64,000 nucleotides of DNA from Haliclona indistincta. Taxonomy: Eukaryota; Porifera; Demospongiae; Haplosclerida; Chalinidae. Below are positions 1-13,700 of this stretch, one piece after another (position 1 is the first letter of the stretch; each line of letters opens with the position of its first letter). The position numbers were made by a program, and so were the translations under genes. The notes under the pieces were generated by a model. The model ran no database searches. It was not told where the DNA came from and was given only the letters and a program-made list of their open reading frames with translations. The stretch covers positions 17,707,752 through 17,771,751 of the forward strand of contig OZ024783.1 in the NCBI GenBank assembly GCA_964017065.1, given 5' to 3'.

Positions 1-36
1 ATAAACCACTGTGTAGTGAGTCATGGTGCCATGGTT

Positions 37-120
37 GGTGTCATGCAATGAGTCACATGACTCATTGCATGACACCATGACTCATTGCATGACCTCAGAG
101 GCACGCCCACTCATTGCATG
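37..120. repeat. Short perfect hairpin with repeated half-sites
   Basis: Bases 37-76 form an inverted repeat with 19-base arms and a 2-base loop. Its half-site, ACTCATTGCATGAC, recurs in direct orientation up to about position 122. It looks like a small repeat or MITE end. No function is implied. Confidence 0.6.
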
Positions 121-318
121 ACCTATTATCATTCTGGTTAGACACAAGTATACCAAAGTTCTTAGAAAGTGCCTCTTGAGTTTCCTGGCATGCTGAAGTC
201 AGCAAGTCAAAAAGGTTTGGGGCGATTAAACAAGCCATCAAATAGATGTAGAAATGTCCAGCATACACAGGTGCAGCAGAACAGGAGAGCAATTGCCCTC
301 CCAAATATAAGCACCTAA
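95..318 (-). CDS. Possible terminal exon of an unidentified membrane protein
   Basis: I do not recognise this gene. A pyrimidine-rich acceptor ending in CTTAG at about 319 opens a reading frame that stays open to a TGA at 95. The encoded stretch of about 74 residues has two hydrophobic segments (around LYLGGQLLSCSAAPVYAG and FYIYLMACLIAPNLF) followed by a hydrophilic tail. Any upstream exons would lie further up the minus strand, but none was identified. The final codons run into the repeat at 37-120, so the true end may be a splice donor instead. It could be a chance open frame. Confidence 0.25.
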
Positions 319-407
319 GGTGCAGATGCCTCGGTGGAATGACACTACACAAGACATGAGATGACAACCTGTAAGACATGAAACCTGTAAGACATGAGAT
401 GACACAC

Positions 408-473
408 ATGATCTGATTCAGCACGTTTTGTCAGCTTTTATAAGAGCAGACAAAAGTTTTTGAAATCTGATTC
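408..473. repeat. Dispersed short repeat, copy 1
   Basis: About 66 bases flanked by CTGATTC motifs, with an internal imperfect inverted repeat (TTTTGTC...GACAAAA). A near-identical copy lies at 13262-13333 inside the TRP gene. A small non-autonomous element is likely. Confidence 0.55.
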
Positions 474-1901
474 GTTACAAGCGTTATATACAAATTCACC
501 ATAGATCGGGCCACTGTTGCACTCAGTTCTTGGCAAGACATCTTGATCCGCTGGTTAGTTAGACGACTCTATAACCTTCTATGATGGCAGCGCAGCTTTG
601 CGCTCCAGCCATACCGTGCAAATAGATCCCAGACCGGTCCGCACAGATTTGATGTGATCTGTGCTATCAGTAACTATGTCGCTGCATACCACCTCACAAT
701 ATAGTTCCAGTAAAAAATAATATTTTCTTGCTCTTTGTGTCGTAACCGAGCGTGTAATATGGCAATAGTGTTAGCAGCAGATTATTATTAGCAGACAACA
801 ACTACACAACTGACTTCTACAGAATCATCAGTGGTATTTATACAAATTGTGACGGAGACAGTTAGACTAGAGATGGACAATGGTTTACAATGATATTGTC
901 CAGGGTGTACAGGGATGATATTGTCCAGAGGTTACATCCTGTCACACTCTTCTTTTACTAGCATGATCTTGAGTGCTTCATTGCAATAATAAAATTAGAC
1001 ATGTCTGAATTTGTCATGTAGCATAATGAGGGCAATTATGCTACAATTATCTAATTATGCTGAGAAACACATGACAAGTTATGGTACGTAGGTTTGAACA
1101 AGAGTACAATCTTCATCCGTTGCAATAATTATAGCTGACACACTCTATATCATGATCTAGAAGTAGTAAATTTTACTTACTTTGAAATACCAGCTAGATA
1201 AAAGCACTATTGAAATATGGGTGTACAATAACATGCTAAAGAGCATTAGTATCATTCTTCACATGAAGCTCGGTTTAATGCAAGTTTGTTGGTAGAAAAA
1301 TGTGTTAGTAGATATACCAACATAGTGGATAGAAAAATATATATCTTCATAAGCACAGCTCATGATCATAGTGGCTTTGTCCCTGGAAACTATGCAATGC
1401 TGTCTGCTACTTTAGATCTGATGTGCATCAAAATTTGAGAATGGGAAGACTCCCAACATTGAACAAAATTACCTAGGCACTTTGATCGTGTACTTTCACG
1501 CTATCTCGAACTTTGTTGTCCTTATCCGGTTCGTTGTGAGAAAATCTGAGTTCGTCAATTCTAAAAAATTGGGTGTTTGCAACTTAGACTGTCTACAACT
1601 ATCGTAGCCTGACTCACTAACAAATTAGTGTACACTCGAAATTAGGAAGATAGTGTACAAATGACGATTATTTGAAACTTCATCTGGTCTAATTTTTAGT
1701 TAATAGACTAATCAGTGTAGATTAACTGTATGACTGCAAAAGACATTAAAAAAATTTTATGCACAAGTAAGAATTTTAAACAAAAAGGCAATAAAAGATC
1801 TAAATACAGCAATAACACTAATAAACCTACACACAGTGCAAGTAATACGGGACAAGTTTTATACAAATAATCTTGATCAAATGAATGGTGCTAGCTATAG
1901 G
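474..1901. other. AT-rich non-coding stretch
   Basis: No exon with plausible splice sites was found on either strand. It lies downstream of the homeobox gene and probably includes its 3' untranslated region. Nothing else recognisable. Confidence 0.5.
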
Positions 1902-3402
1902 TCATTTGTCAGAGGTGGGAGTGTTAAATAGTGTACCGAAGCTTGGATACTGAAACGTGTGCTGCGGCTGAGCATCAGAGCTGTGGTTTCGAGCTAGGTA
2001 GCTCCCGTTTGACATAGAATAGAGTAGATTCTGAAATGAAGGAACACCATTGTAAGAGATTTCGTGTTGTGCTGAAGTGCTCACAGCTGGGTACTGCATT
2101 GCAGTTGTCGGCGAGGTATTGGAGAGTGGAGTGTGAGGGCTGACTGGTAGAGCTTGTGGAATTGCTTGTCCATTCGGGTAATTTCCAGGAGAGGCAAAGA
2201 CTGACGAAGAGGGTTGACCGTATGGACCAGGAGAATATAGCTGCATCATCGCGTGCTTGTCTTGAAGCTTCTTGAGACGTTTCTGACGATAGCGGCTTCG
2301 GAAGTTAACACTGCCTGTTCTCTCTTGTTTGCGGTTACGAGCTCGCCTATTTTGGAACCAAACCTGTAATGGGATAAAGAAGAAGAGTCAAGCATTAGGT
2401 ATTGTTTACACAGTACTACATGTAGAGGCCAAGAAATATTAGTTTACTAAGTCTGATTGGAGGGTCCCTTTAACAAAACACTGAATCACTAAAGCCAATG
2501 ATGTCACTGCAACCTCTTACATCAATGTGTGTTTGTTGTGCATATTAAGACCATCCTCACCTGAATCCGGTCTTCTTTAATGCACAGTCTTCGTGACAGC
2601 TCTTCTCGGGTAAACACGTCAGGGTACTGAGTGCTGGTGAAGACGAGCTCCAGCTGATCGAGCTGATAATTGCTGTAAGCTGTTCGTGTCCTCTTTGGCT
2701 TCTTTGGCTCCATTTCCTTCTCGTCCTCTTGGTTGGAGTTAGTGTCACTCTCATCAGAGCTCTCCCGGTCATTGTTAGAAGCATCTTCATCCTCTTCGTC
2801 TTCCTGCTGCTCATTAGCACACACTGATTCGGCAATGTATTTGATACTGCTGCCTGCTGAGAAATACAAACACACGAAAAACAAGTGAACATGTGCATAG
2901 TACCACTAAAACTCCATGCTTTCACTAACCGTTTCCATCGTAGCTAGGCGGGGCTCGTAGCTGGTAGGCACCAGCGTGCCCGTAACCTGTCGGGTGTGGC
3001 TGAGTGTACGAGTGAGTCAGCAGAGACATGTTGGGTGCTGGCTGGTATCCAACTGAATGATCACAGCTTTCCACGACTCCTTGGTCCGAGGGTAAGAGCA
3101 ACTGCCAACCAGATGGAGACGGTGGTTGGGTTGGAGTAGAGTCGTACACAGCCCGCATTGAGTTACCATATCCCTGGCTAGTTGTTGCAGAATCCGCGGG
3201 AGGAGGATTGGTATGGAGGAGAGTAGAGACGCTAAAGTCTGATCCATAGTTCTCCCCTGCAGAATGAGAATGTATGGTTAAGATTTGCGAGGCTAAAATT
3301 AATAGTACTGAAAGTACAAATTGAAGCACTACAGTTGTTACATGTGATTCACTAACCAAAGGACTCGTTGTTATTCGCAGGACCTGCTGCTTCTTCTTTG
3401 CT
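1902..3402 (-). CDS. Paired-class (PRD-like) homeobox transcription factor
   Basis: Expected to be a nuclear, sequence-specific DNA-binding regulator. Exons supported by frame and phase: 2930-3256 (a Pro/Ser/Tyr/Gln-rich N-terminal region), 2561-2853 (acidic Glu/Asp/Ser stretch, then homeodomain helices 1 and 2) and 1902-2363 (helix 3 and C-terminal tail). A short exon ending at 3357 probably precedes them. The homeodomain joins exactly at the intron, giving RIQ|VWFQNRRARNRK. Position 50 is Gln, as in Q50 PRD-like proteins, and helix 1 carries QLDQLELVF and the family-typical QYPDVFTREEL. Residue 56 is Asn rather than the frequent Trp. No paired domain or OAR motif was seen. The tail is Ser/Pro/Tyr-rich, as in activation regions. 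The first exon and start codon are unresolved: the long open frame up to 3623 is out of phase with exon 2930-3256. The subfamily cannot be fixed without a phylogeny. Confidence 0.88.
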
Positions 3403-3429
3403 GAGAATCTCGGGAGAGAGTTCTTCTTT

Positions 3430-4718
3430 TCAGGACATCTCTCGCCTTTCTTGTGGGTTTTCTTCTTGTGTAGAGATTCCGAGCAGAACTTGCAAGCAGC
3501 GCCTGTAATGTAGCGTAGGAACAGTTCACGCATGTATGAAATGTCACAGGTATGCGTGCGGCGATATGCGATTCGCGCCCCAGGTACTAAATATCTGGGA
3601 AAGTCGCACCACGGATTTAGCATAGCTGCAGATGGTAGCTATGCAAGCTACATACGATCTCACAGAACCACAGCACCTAGGAGGACCAATTCTTCCATAA
3701 CGTTTTGAATTTTCATGACCAAATTCTTAGTTGGTATTAAAAAACCACTTTCTCATGTGCTTATACTGTAGAATAGCTGGTTTGCACAGTGCTGTTTAGC
3801 AGGGTTACTACTGATACAGTACAGTTGGTTGGTCAATCACTCTCTGGCAATCATAAACAATGTTTTTTCATTCAAATATGTATAAGCTCCCCTACTGTAC
3901 AACCGCTATCATGGTGCTTACTTGCTTGTTTGTTGGTCAAACAACACTATATAGACATGGAATCGTTACTTGGTCACACAATTAACAACCGAGAGTGGTA
4001 ATTTGTCTCTCAACGAAATTCTTGAACCAAAATCAATTAATAGCTAGGGGAGCAGAGCATGAAATAGCTCATGAAATAATTTTTACTGAGTTCTATATAT
4101 AAGCGGCATTGACAGTAAGGACGAATCATGCTTGCCAGCTGCCTACCAGTACAGCTAAAGGGGAGCCTTAAAGTCTACTCTAGACACAAAAGTAATGCTG
4201 CATTACGTTTGCTAACCAAGTACTGCTACTGACCTTCAGCATACAAGTTTCTGGTCCAAGTTAATCCCCATTGCTAAGCTCACTAGACAAAACGTTTGAA
4301 GAAGCATTTTAGTGATACCTTTTAAGATCACACTTCACCTTTTACGTCTAGTCAGTCACACAGAAACTTGCAAGATTTGTGACACCTTAGTACAGCTTGT
4401 GTAAGTCAGCATGATACTCATCTGTCTGAGACATGTTGTGTTGCCCTGTTCAACACCCCGTTACATCTAATGTAGACTGATTATTGCAGTTAAAACAATG
4501 CAACTGTACAAAGAATAAACAACTGAACTAAGCTGTGATAAGAAATGTGACATGGTCATGAACTCATGATACAACTTGGTCAACGGAGTAATATTGATAA
4601 TGCTATGTAACACTACACTGGCTGCAATAACTATGTGACAAAACAGACTTAAATTATGTTTAAAATAGATCATAATTTTTTTTTGTCGGCGAGTCTTTCT
4701 GTACTGGTTCTAGCTGTT
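3430..4718. other. Intergenic region between homeobox and TRP genes
   Basis: It may include the 5' exon and promoter of the homeobox gene and the 3' end of the TRP gene. I see no further exon, repeat or motif that I can support. Confidence 0.4.
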
Positions 4719-7700
4719 TTAGTCTGCAGCCAGCTGCTGTTTCAGGTAAGATGTTAGATTTGCAATTGCCTCCGCCTGCATTTCAAGCTGCTTTTGTAAA
4801 GCATTTAGTTTCCATTGAGATTCTAAACACAATACAGTTTGATAAGTTAATAATTCGATATCAAAATTTGTAAACTTAATTACCATCAAAAGAAACATTT
4901 TCACCAGTTTCATCATTGGTGATGTCTAGGTATGAGAAAATCAAATTGTCACAAAATTGTCGTAAAATTATAATACTGACCTCTCTTTCGTTTAAATTGT
5001 GAGGATTTTCGATAGAAGTAGACCCGATAGTTCTGGAAAAAATTCAAGATTCACATGACAGCAACCTTTACATCAAACAGCCATAAAAAACAGCAGTTTA
5101 GGAGTGTAGTTGCAGTGTGTACTGTATTTTTTTGAAAAAGCAAGCAACGCAATACCGCAATTGTAAAATAGTTCGATTGGCTCAGCTCGATGAGCAGTCA
5201 ATGTCTAAATGCGAGGAACACTGGTTCGTATCCCAGTTCGGAGTTTTCTTTTATTTTAGAGATAATAGTTTTCGAGCCAAAACCCAAAACGCCTGGGTGT
5301 TTATTCAAGAAATTACGGTAAATTGACCAACCAGTAGGGCTATTTTCTTCTTGAAACAACACCAAGCCATCTGGTACAGTCCCCACACCCAGACAGCTGA
5401 GTGGATTCGATGAAGAACAACAGCTCGTTCCAATCGAATGGATATGCGAGCCTTGTCCAGCTCCTCGACATACGTGTTTGAGAACTGAGCAATCAGGAGG
5501 TTCAGTAGAATAATGGACACCACAAACAAATAGAGACAATACACAACCACACCAAGCCATCTGAGGAGAGATAAGAGTTAATCGCAACTAGAGTCAATTC
5601 TGCTATACTTACCTGTATCCTTCTCTTCCAAACACATACGGATCAATGACTCCTCCACCCTCAACCAGAATACGAATACCAGTTAGCAGAGTACGACCAA
5701 ATGATCTGAGAAATAAATATCATTAGCAATCTCGTAGACCGATTATTTTTACACTAACCCAGTCTCATCAGGATGAAGGCACAAACTAGTGTTTCGCGCA
5801 GGAGAGAATCTGTGATTATTCTGATGAATAGTACAAGGCTCTCCTCTGAGAACTAAATACAGAGCTCCTCCAAATCCGATGACTGTCATTAAGAACACCA
5901 CCAGGAACTGAACAATGTCACGATAGACAACCTTCACAAGAATCTTCACATAAGTGAATAGAGGTCTGTGTACAAAATCATAAATTTAAATATACTATAA
6001 TTCAGAACTGTATTCTAGTCAATTATACTTTACACTACTAATACTGCGTTCACACTTTACACTGGAACCGAACCGGGCCAGCCCAGTTGCAAATCTCTGA
6101 CAGTACAAACACAACTGAACTGAGCTACATGTACAACTGAACTGCACCATTGTGGCACCCCAAACATAGGTGGGCCGCTAACTGCATGGTTCGGATGTGT
6201 CGGAACTTTGATAATAAAGTGTAGCATTGTTCGGTTAAGCGGGTTCAAATGCGCAGTGAGAACAGGGTGTAAGATTTGTCACTACGTTTTCGTGAACAGT
6301 GAAAACAATTTGCTCTGATCTACACGCAGATCTACACTCAAGAGTAGGTGAACAGAGGTCTGTAAAAGGCATAAGTCAATAAATATACTGATTCCGGTCA
6401 CAATAAAATTTATAACCACGTTCTCAATTGGTTGGTCATAGTATTGTATCCTTTAGGTATGGTTTGACTAATACATTACAGAAAAAAAAGAAGCTTTGGA
6501 ACATGAACACATAATTTTGATTACATGTAACATGATGTGAAGATAGAAATCTGCAAAAGCAGAGTATAAATTAAGGGTGTTCTTAACTAATTAATATTCA
6601 CAGCGCTGCGGTCAGTGTTTCTTGAAAACTGCAGCAGCAGACAGAGCGATATTAGCAGTATAGCAAGTGCGTCTTGATAGCTGCTCGTATCATGAAATTT
6701 AAAGGGCTGGCTTGCTCGCAAGAAAACGGAGAGACACGGTCCATGACCGACGTGTTTATGCATAAAACTCGGCGGCAAAGACTTCTGTGAGCTCAGATTC
6801 CAGAAATACAAGTTTCAGCACAATTTAGTAACAGAACGTGTTTTTACGCTAGCGCGCCTATAAAGCACTGTTGTTGGTCGAGCAGCATGGATTTTCTCGT
6901 TTTTCTCAGCAGTGTGGCGTTGATTTAGAAAAATCGTTCTGTTACTAGATCGTAGATTTGCTGAAACTTGCATTTCTGGAATCTTGAGCTCACAGAAGTC
7001 TTTACCGCCGAGTGTTATGCATAAACACGTCGATCATGGACCGTGTCTCTCCGTTTTCTTGCGAGCAAGCCAGCCCTTTCAATTTCATGATATGAGCAGC
7101 TATCAAGACGCACTTGCTATGCTGCTAATATCGCTCTGTCTGCTGCTTTAGTTTTCCAGAAACACTGACCATAGTAACGCGCAGCGCCATGAATATTAAT
7201 TATTTGCGAGCACCCTTAAAGGAATCCAAATTTTCAGAATGACCTGGTATCAATGTTTTGAATTTAGGTCCCCAGCTAGTTCAGAAAAAGCAAATTTTGG
7301 TGAAATGATCCACCAATTTCGCCAAAAATTATTATTCTTTCACCAAATTACCCGCTGTACAGTAGTTTGAAGAATAAAGAGGGTTCCTGGATAATAACCA
7401 CTTGAACAGAATTAGAGGTGCTGCAATGTCCTCCTCCCTACCTGTCGGCTGTTAAATTTGACCACCTGGCTATTGCAGTGTTTTGTGTATTCATTATGTA
7501 ATGAAGGCCGCGCCGCAGTGTGATTGCCCTTATTTATTTAGAATACCCATTCATCCAAACAGATGTTGTAGAAATCACTAATACCTTACCGGAAAATGAC
7601 AAAATACTGGAACATCCTCAAGTACTGAAGCAGGAATGCAACAGCTGCTACAGCCCAGGCAGCTTGTCTTCCACTATAGTGAAATGGGAAGGCTAGAAAT

Positions 7701-10700
7701 GTCACTGCAGCAGTCAGACCATCAATCCAACTTGTCCACTTAAGAAGATACAATCTCCAGTTCAGCTTACTGCAAAATTGTGATAATAACTATTTATCTG
7801 AAATTCTTTTGTTAAGCATTAAGGCTATAGGTTTTTAATGCTGCACATACAACATGCAGCATGTGTTCATTAGAATTAAGTCATTTTGCATCACCACCTT
7901 GTGGTAACATGGCTCTTCAAGCATGTAGCTAGCTTAGTACAGTGCAGTGGGAAATGTGTAGTTCTATAGGTGTAGGTGCTTGAGCTGACTCTATTTAACG
8001 GGTTTTCCCAGAGTTTTTATCCAAAAAGCTTTTGCAGTGGCATGCACTGACGCAACTGGGAAGGTTAGAAATGTCACTGCAGCATTCAGACCATCAATCC
8101 AACTTACGACGTCACATATACTATTCAGCAGGTGATCTACATGCTATAATGCTTGGTAAAGCAAGGAGGCAAGCGACTCCTGATAGTCACGCTACTGCCG
8201 GTATTTACAGGGTACAACTCAACCGTTAATGCGCTTCTGATTTTGTTTAATGTGGTTAATTTTGTGGGGTTAAATTTTCAGCATCTTTACAGTTTTTGCT
8301 TGAACCACGAAAATAAAAGCAAGAATCATGACGAAATGAATAGCATCAATTTGTATGTCAGGGCCTGTTTGCAAAAATTAAACCCGCAAAAAAGCTGAAG
8401 CGCTCATTTCGCGAAAAATATCAGCCCTGCAATATTTACCCGCTATACAGTTCTATACACGGTAAGTGTTTGAATGACTCACTATATCACTACGAAGCTC
8501 CATACTTGTAGCACAATGTCAATCATGGATAAAACGAACATAGTTACTGTCAAAGCAAATCTTGCTACGTGAAGATGACTATCCAGTTGGTGAGGATGCC
8601 TTGCTTCAGTGGCTATTATGAGAGTAGCATCGTATAATAGCACGTAGGTCAAGTAGGCAATGAATCGGAACCTGTAAGACATGAGATGACACACAAGCTG
8701 ATGTAAATTTATACATACGTGAGAAATAATTTTGTGAAATTATTGCAAAATTATGCCACGCGATAGATGTGGCATATTTAGGGTTGGCCGGAAAACAAGA
8801 TGGCGGGTACACTTAGGCTGAAAACAATAATTCACATAATTATATCTCGGCTTTTGACAACATCAGTAGTATTTTAACTACCTATAGGAGCCATCCTAAG
8901 AGGTAAGCGCTTACAATTAGTCTACTAATAAAGACTATAAGACCAGTTGCTATGCATGGGCGTGACAAGATGGCGTCTCTCCTGGAGGCACTAAGTACGG
9001 CACTGCCATATGTTGTGACCTTTTACTCAGAGACTTGTTGTCAGACAGACATCATCTTGTATTGTACATGTATCATGTGATCATGTCACCTCTGTACTCA
9101 TCTGCCTATTTATTTATGCTAGCATTCTGTCAGCTGGTCAGTCTGTTCTGCCAATAATACTTTTATGCTGCTGGTTTTATTTCTCTGTTAACTGCCATCA
9201 CGATAGAGCGAACCATGCTTACTAAGACATTACCGTAAATCTGGAAAATTTCAGTGTCAAAATATTTTCGTCGTTCGTCCTTGCGACGAAAATTAAATAC
9301 GTGAAATTTTATGCGCATTGGCTAAATCAATGCGCACTATTTGCGCACTCAAGCTAACGACGAAAACTAGATGCACCGAAAATTTGATAGAACAAAATTT
9401 GGATACGCGAAAATTTCCAGATCTACGGTACATTGGCGACAAGGATTAACTACTAACGATGGCAGGAGCGATGTTGGGTGCAATGAAGGAGTTTGACCAG
9501 GACAGAGGAAATTGGACCGAGTATTCCGAGAGGTTGAAACACTATTTCACTGCCAACAACATTGAAGATGCAACGTTGAAGCGGTCAGTACTCATCACAG
9601 TTATGGGCGAAGCAGCATATGCTCGTTTGATAAGGAACATGGCTCCAGCGGAGGTGACCGACAAAACCTTTGACGAACTTGTACAAGTGATGTCGGACCA
9701 CTGTAACCCGGCGCCGTCTGTTATCATGCAGAGATTCAAGTTTAATTCGCGTGGAAGACAGCCGAACGAGTCAGTGATGACCTACGTGTCGGAACTCAGA
9801 GCTCTGGCAGAATACTGCAAGTTTCCAGCAGACTTTCTGGACAAGCTATCGAGAGACAGATTGGTGTGCGGGATAAATGACCAGCAAATTCAGCGACAAC
9901 TGCTGGCTAGAAGAGACCTCAACTTACAAGTACTAGTTAAACAACGGTCCGAGGGCAGTATGGAATATACACGAGGGCAATCCAATTAGAGCCCGAGGGC
10001 GCAGCCCGAGGGGTCTAATTGGATTGCACGAGTGGATATTCCATACTGCCCGAGGGACCATTGTTTAACGTGTTTGTATCGCACGTCATGGGCGTATCCC
10101 GTGCATTGTACTGTTTTTAGTATCGCTTGTGCTATTTTTAGTATCACACGTGCTATAGTAAAGACCACAATGGAACCCACTAGCATAAGGAATCTTAAGC
10201 GCAATAGTGCTCTGTACCTTCCGGTAGGGCTATTGCCCCTACCCCTATTTCTCCACCACGTGGTCAACACTGTACCACGTTAAAATTTTTTGGGCTACTT
10301 GCCCTTTCCGCAGATATTGTCTGTTCCTTCAGACAATATCTGCACCCGGGAAATATATCGCGTCCCCGGGCAATATATTCCATATTGCCCTAGGGCATCA
10401 ATATATTCCATATTGCCCTGCAGTTGGGGCAGTATGGAATATATTGTCCTGGTGGTGCCTTTGATACGCCCACGAGGTGGGATACAATATATGCGATAGA
10501 CAATGCAATGATGAGCTGTGAAAACGCTACCAAGGACTATAAGGCCTTGCAGTTGGCGCCAGAAGATGCTGCTCACCTGCTATACTCAAGGTGAAAATGG
10601 GTAGAGGACAGACACCATCTCCTCCAGTACATTGTTTTCGCTGCAACAAGACAAGTCACAATGCTGCATCGTGTCGATTCAAGTCTGCGCGCTGTCACCA

Positions 10701-13700
10701 GTGCAGAAAAACAGGACACATCAAGGCAGCTTGTCGTTCGTCGCAGCATCCAGCTAAAGGCGGAGTGAAGAGTCTGTTAGCTGAGGATGATCTCTCGCTC
10801 AGTCCACCAGTAGCTGAAGGAGAAGAGTACCAATTGTTTGCAGTCGAAGCTGAAGACATCGATAATAGACTGTCGATCGTTGCCAAGTGTGCTTAGTGCA
10901 CTGAAAAACATACAAATTATTTTGCATAAGATTGGTTTTCGCTTGATATAATTATAAAGTGTTAACATGGGGTTTGTGACTTTGTGTCAACTCAGTTCTT
11001 AAAATTTTCTTTACTAGTTATCACCTGCTTACCCAAGCAGTTTCCATCCGTATCGTTTCCACCTGTAGCTGATCACAGCCTTGAAGCTGTTATGACTCGC
11101 AGTCTCCTGCAATTATAATAGCAACATAAATTAATTATAATAAAAACTTTCTAAAGTAGTCTCATTACATAATAATATCTATGTCCGTAACACATGTGGC
11201 AGATGGTTCTAAAATTCTAACCAAAATGTATTGAAATGTGCATGTTTTGCAAATTGTTGCCACAAAATTAAACAATAAATTAATTTATAAGTCTCTTGCC
11301 TCAAGATCATGTTTTCCAATAATCTCAGTTGATGATTGAGACTTCTCATTGAAGGCAGGACTATTTGGAGTGTGCCCATTCTCATCAGCCTCTAGTACAT
11401 CATGATAAGCAATCTTATCATCAGCACTCACTGTAGTGTCCAGTATAGCATTGATGCACTCTTGGATCTATAAAACATGAAGAAAATTACAAAGAGGAAC
11501 TATACATGAATGAAACTATACAGTGTGTGATATTTGTTTGACTGAAAGGTAAGGTGTTTTGGTTCGTCGGTACATTGTTTTCTGCTTGAAATGCCTTGAA
11601 ACACCTATTTTTTCAAAAGCTATCCACAGTCATAAAATCAGGAATCGTCTGATGAGTGCTATGACAACAGCTGTAAACAACCGTGTGGTCCCCACAGAGC
11701 AGTGTGCGTGTGTGTGGCAAGTTATGACTCACTGCATATATAGCTACTGATTATTCCCTACATATCGGATAGTATTGCTATTAACATAGTAGCCAAATTT
11801 TCAAAATTGGTATCCGGGACATTTGATCGCACTCATTATTTTTAGACACATCTACTATTTTTATGACCACACCCATTACTATTAATTATTTTGTCACCTG
11901 GGGTTGTTATAAATAATTTTGTAGCTCAGGAAGCTCTAAGATCAAAGGCACCGCTAGTGGAATATATCCCATACCACTGCGGATTTCAGGGCAATACTTA
12001 TATCCCTCAGGAAGTAGTTCTACTTCCTGGGGAATATATATATCGCCCAGGAAGTCACGCTCACTTCCTGGGGAATATATATATCCTCCAGGAAGTCAGC
12101 TGACTTCAAAAAGTTACCTCCCACTTACCCCTCTGTGCGAAAGGAGGAGAGGCTGGCTTCACAGAGAGTGAAGCCGAATTTGCCTTTGAAGAGATTGCGG
12201 CGATTTTATAGCACTAAAGTTTCATGACACTTGTGGGACTCAAATAGTGCGAAAAAATGGCGTCTTGAACTTGTGGACAACAAAAATAAACCAGCCATAA
12301 TCATGTAAAGGGAACTATTTGCAGCATCTAAAAGCACGACTAAGTTTGGAGCATCAACCAAGCTCGTCGGGAGGGCCAAGCTCAAGCTTAGCAAAGAACG
12401 CGTTACTCGAGACAAACGCCGGGACCGTTCGACAGTGACGAACGACGCCGGTCACGGAATGGCTGGACAAACTACTGCAACCTAGGTTTGTTAAGCTGCA
12501 AAGGCTACATAACTAAACTGCAGGACCCACACGTATGCCTCAGCGAGGCTTACCGTTGCTGTCAGTTCTTCGGGCGGTCAACCAATGATCACTCGCGTAC
12601 TCGACAAAGTTGGCTTATTCAGGTTAGTAAACGAACGAAAGTGTGCAGAAAGCCAGTCTTGCTGTTGGATCTTAGAGCTTTCTGAGCTACAAAATGGTTA
12701 ACCCATGGGTTCCTCGGCAGTATGGAATATACCCTCGGCGGTTAATTATACCGCCCTCGGGCTACGCCCTCGGGCGGTATAATTAACCAGCCTCGGGTAT
12801 ATTCCATACCGCCTCGGAACCCATGGGTTAACCTATACATATTCTTCAACTGCATTTCAACTTGGGGCCTCATAAAATAGATTACCTGCACAGGATTCGA
12901 ACCCATGACCCTCTCTTTTTACTTCTCTTTGAGCTGGATTTGAACCCACGACCCACTTTTTAAATAAAATTCCAGGATTCCGGGAGATTCTCTCATCCGG
13001 GACACTAGCGGGACAAGATCGATTTTCCCCAGCCATTCCAGGATGGTTGGCAACTACTAGCTCAACTTGATGAGTAGTCAGTCTCTAGAAGCGAGGAACA
13101 TCAGTTCGAACCCGACTTTAAGAGATTTAATTTTCTAGACAAAACGACGCCCAGGCGTTTATTCAAGGAATTACTTAATTATTAGGGTTGTAGACATAAT
13201 AATAATATTCATCAGGATCCCATGGGCTCCTGTATTCATGCATGCAATGTAATGTGACTCTTACATGATCTGATTCGGCCCCTTTTTTGTCAGCTTTTAT
13301 AAGAGCAGACAAAAGTTTTTGAAATCTGATTCTTGGATTGAACTGCTTGTCGCTGCTGAGACAGAGTGTACTATAAGATACAAATCATTATGATCTATGA
13401 TCGTCATAATTATCATTAGTTTCTTACCGATCATCCATTTCTCTTATCATGAGAGATGCTGTACGGTAATGACACTTGTCTAGAGCTATCTCCACTGGAT
13501 AGTGACCAGTAGTGTCCTGGACCCAGAGTAGACGAGAGAAACCACTATCCAAGATCTTCTTTGTGAGACTAGTGAAATCATTATCAGCAGCAATATGCAG
13601 AGCATTGTAGCCATCAGATGACCTGGTGCACTGCACTGAGTACAGGTTGAGCTTGAAATTCTTCAAAAGCAAAATACCAGCTTCTTCCGATTCCTGTAAA

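Noticed and set aside
12880..12960. tRNA genes near two B-box-like sequences (GGTTCGAATCC, GGTTCAAATCC on minus)
   Set aside because: No A-box at the correct distance and no cloverleaf; probably SINE debris.
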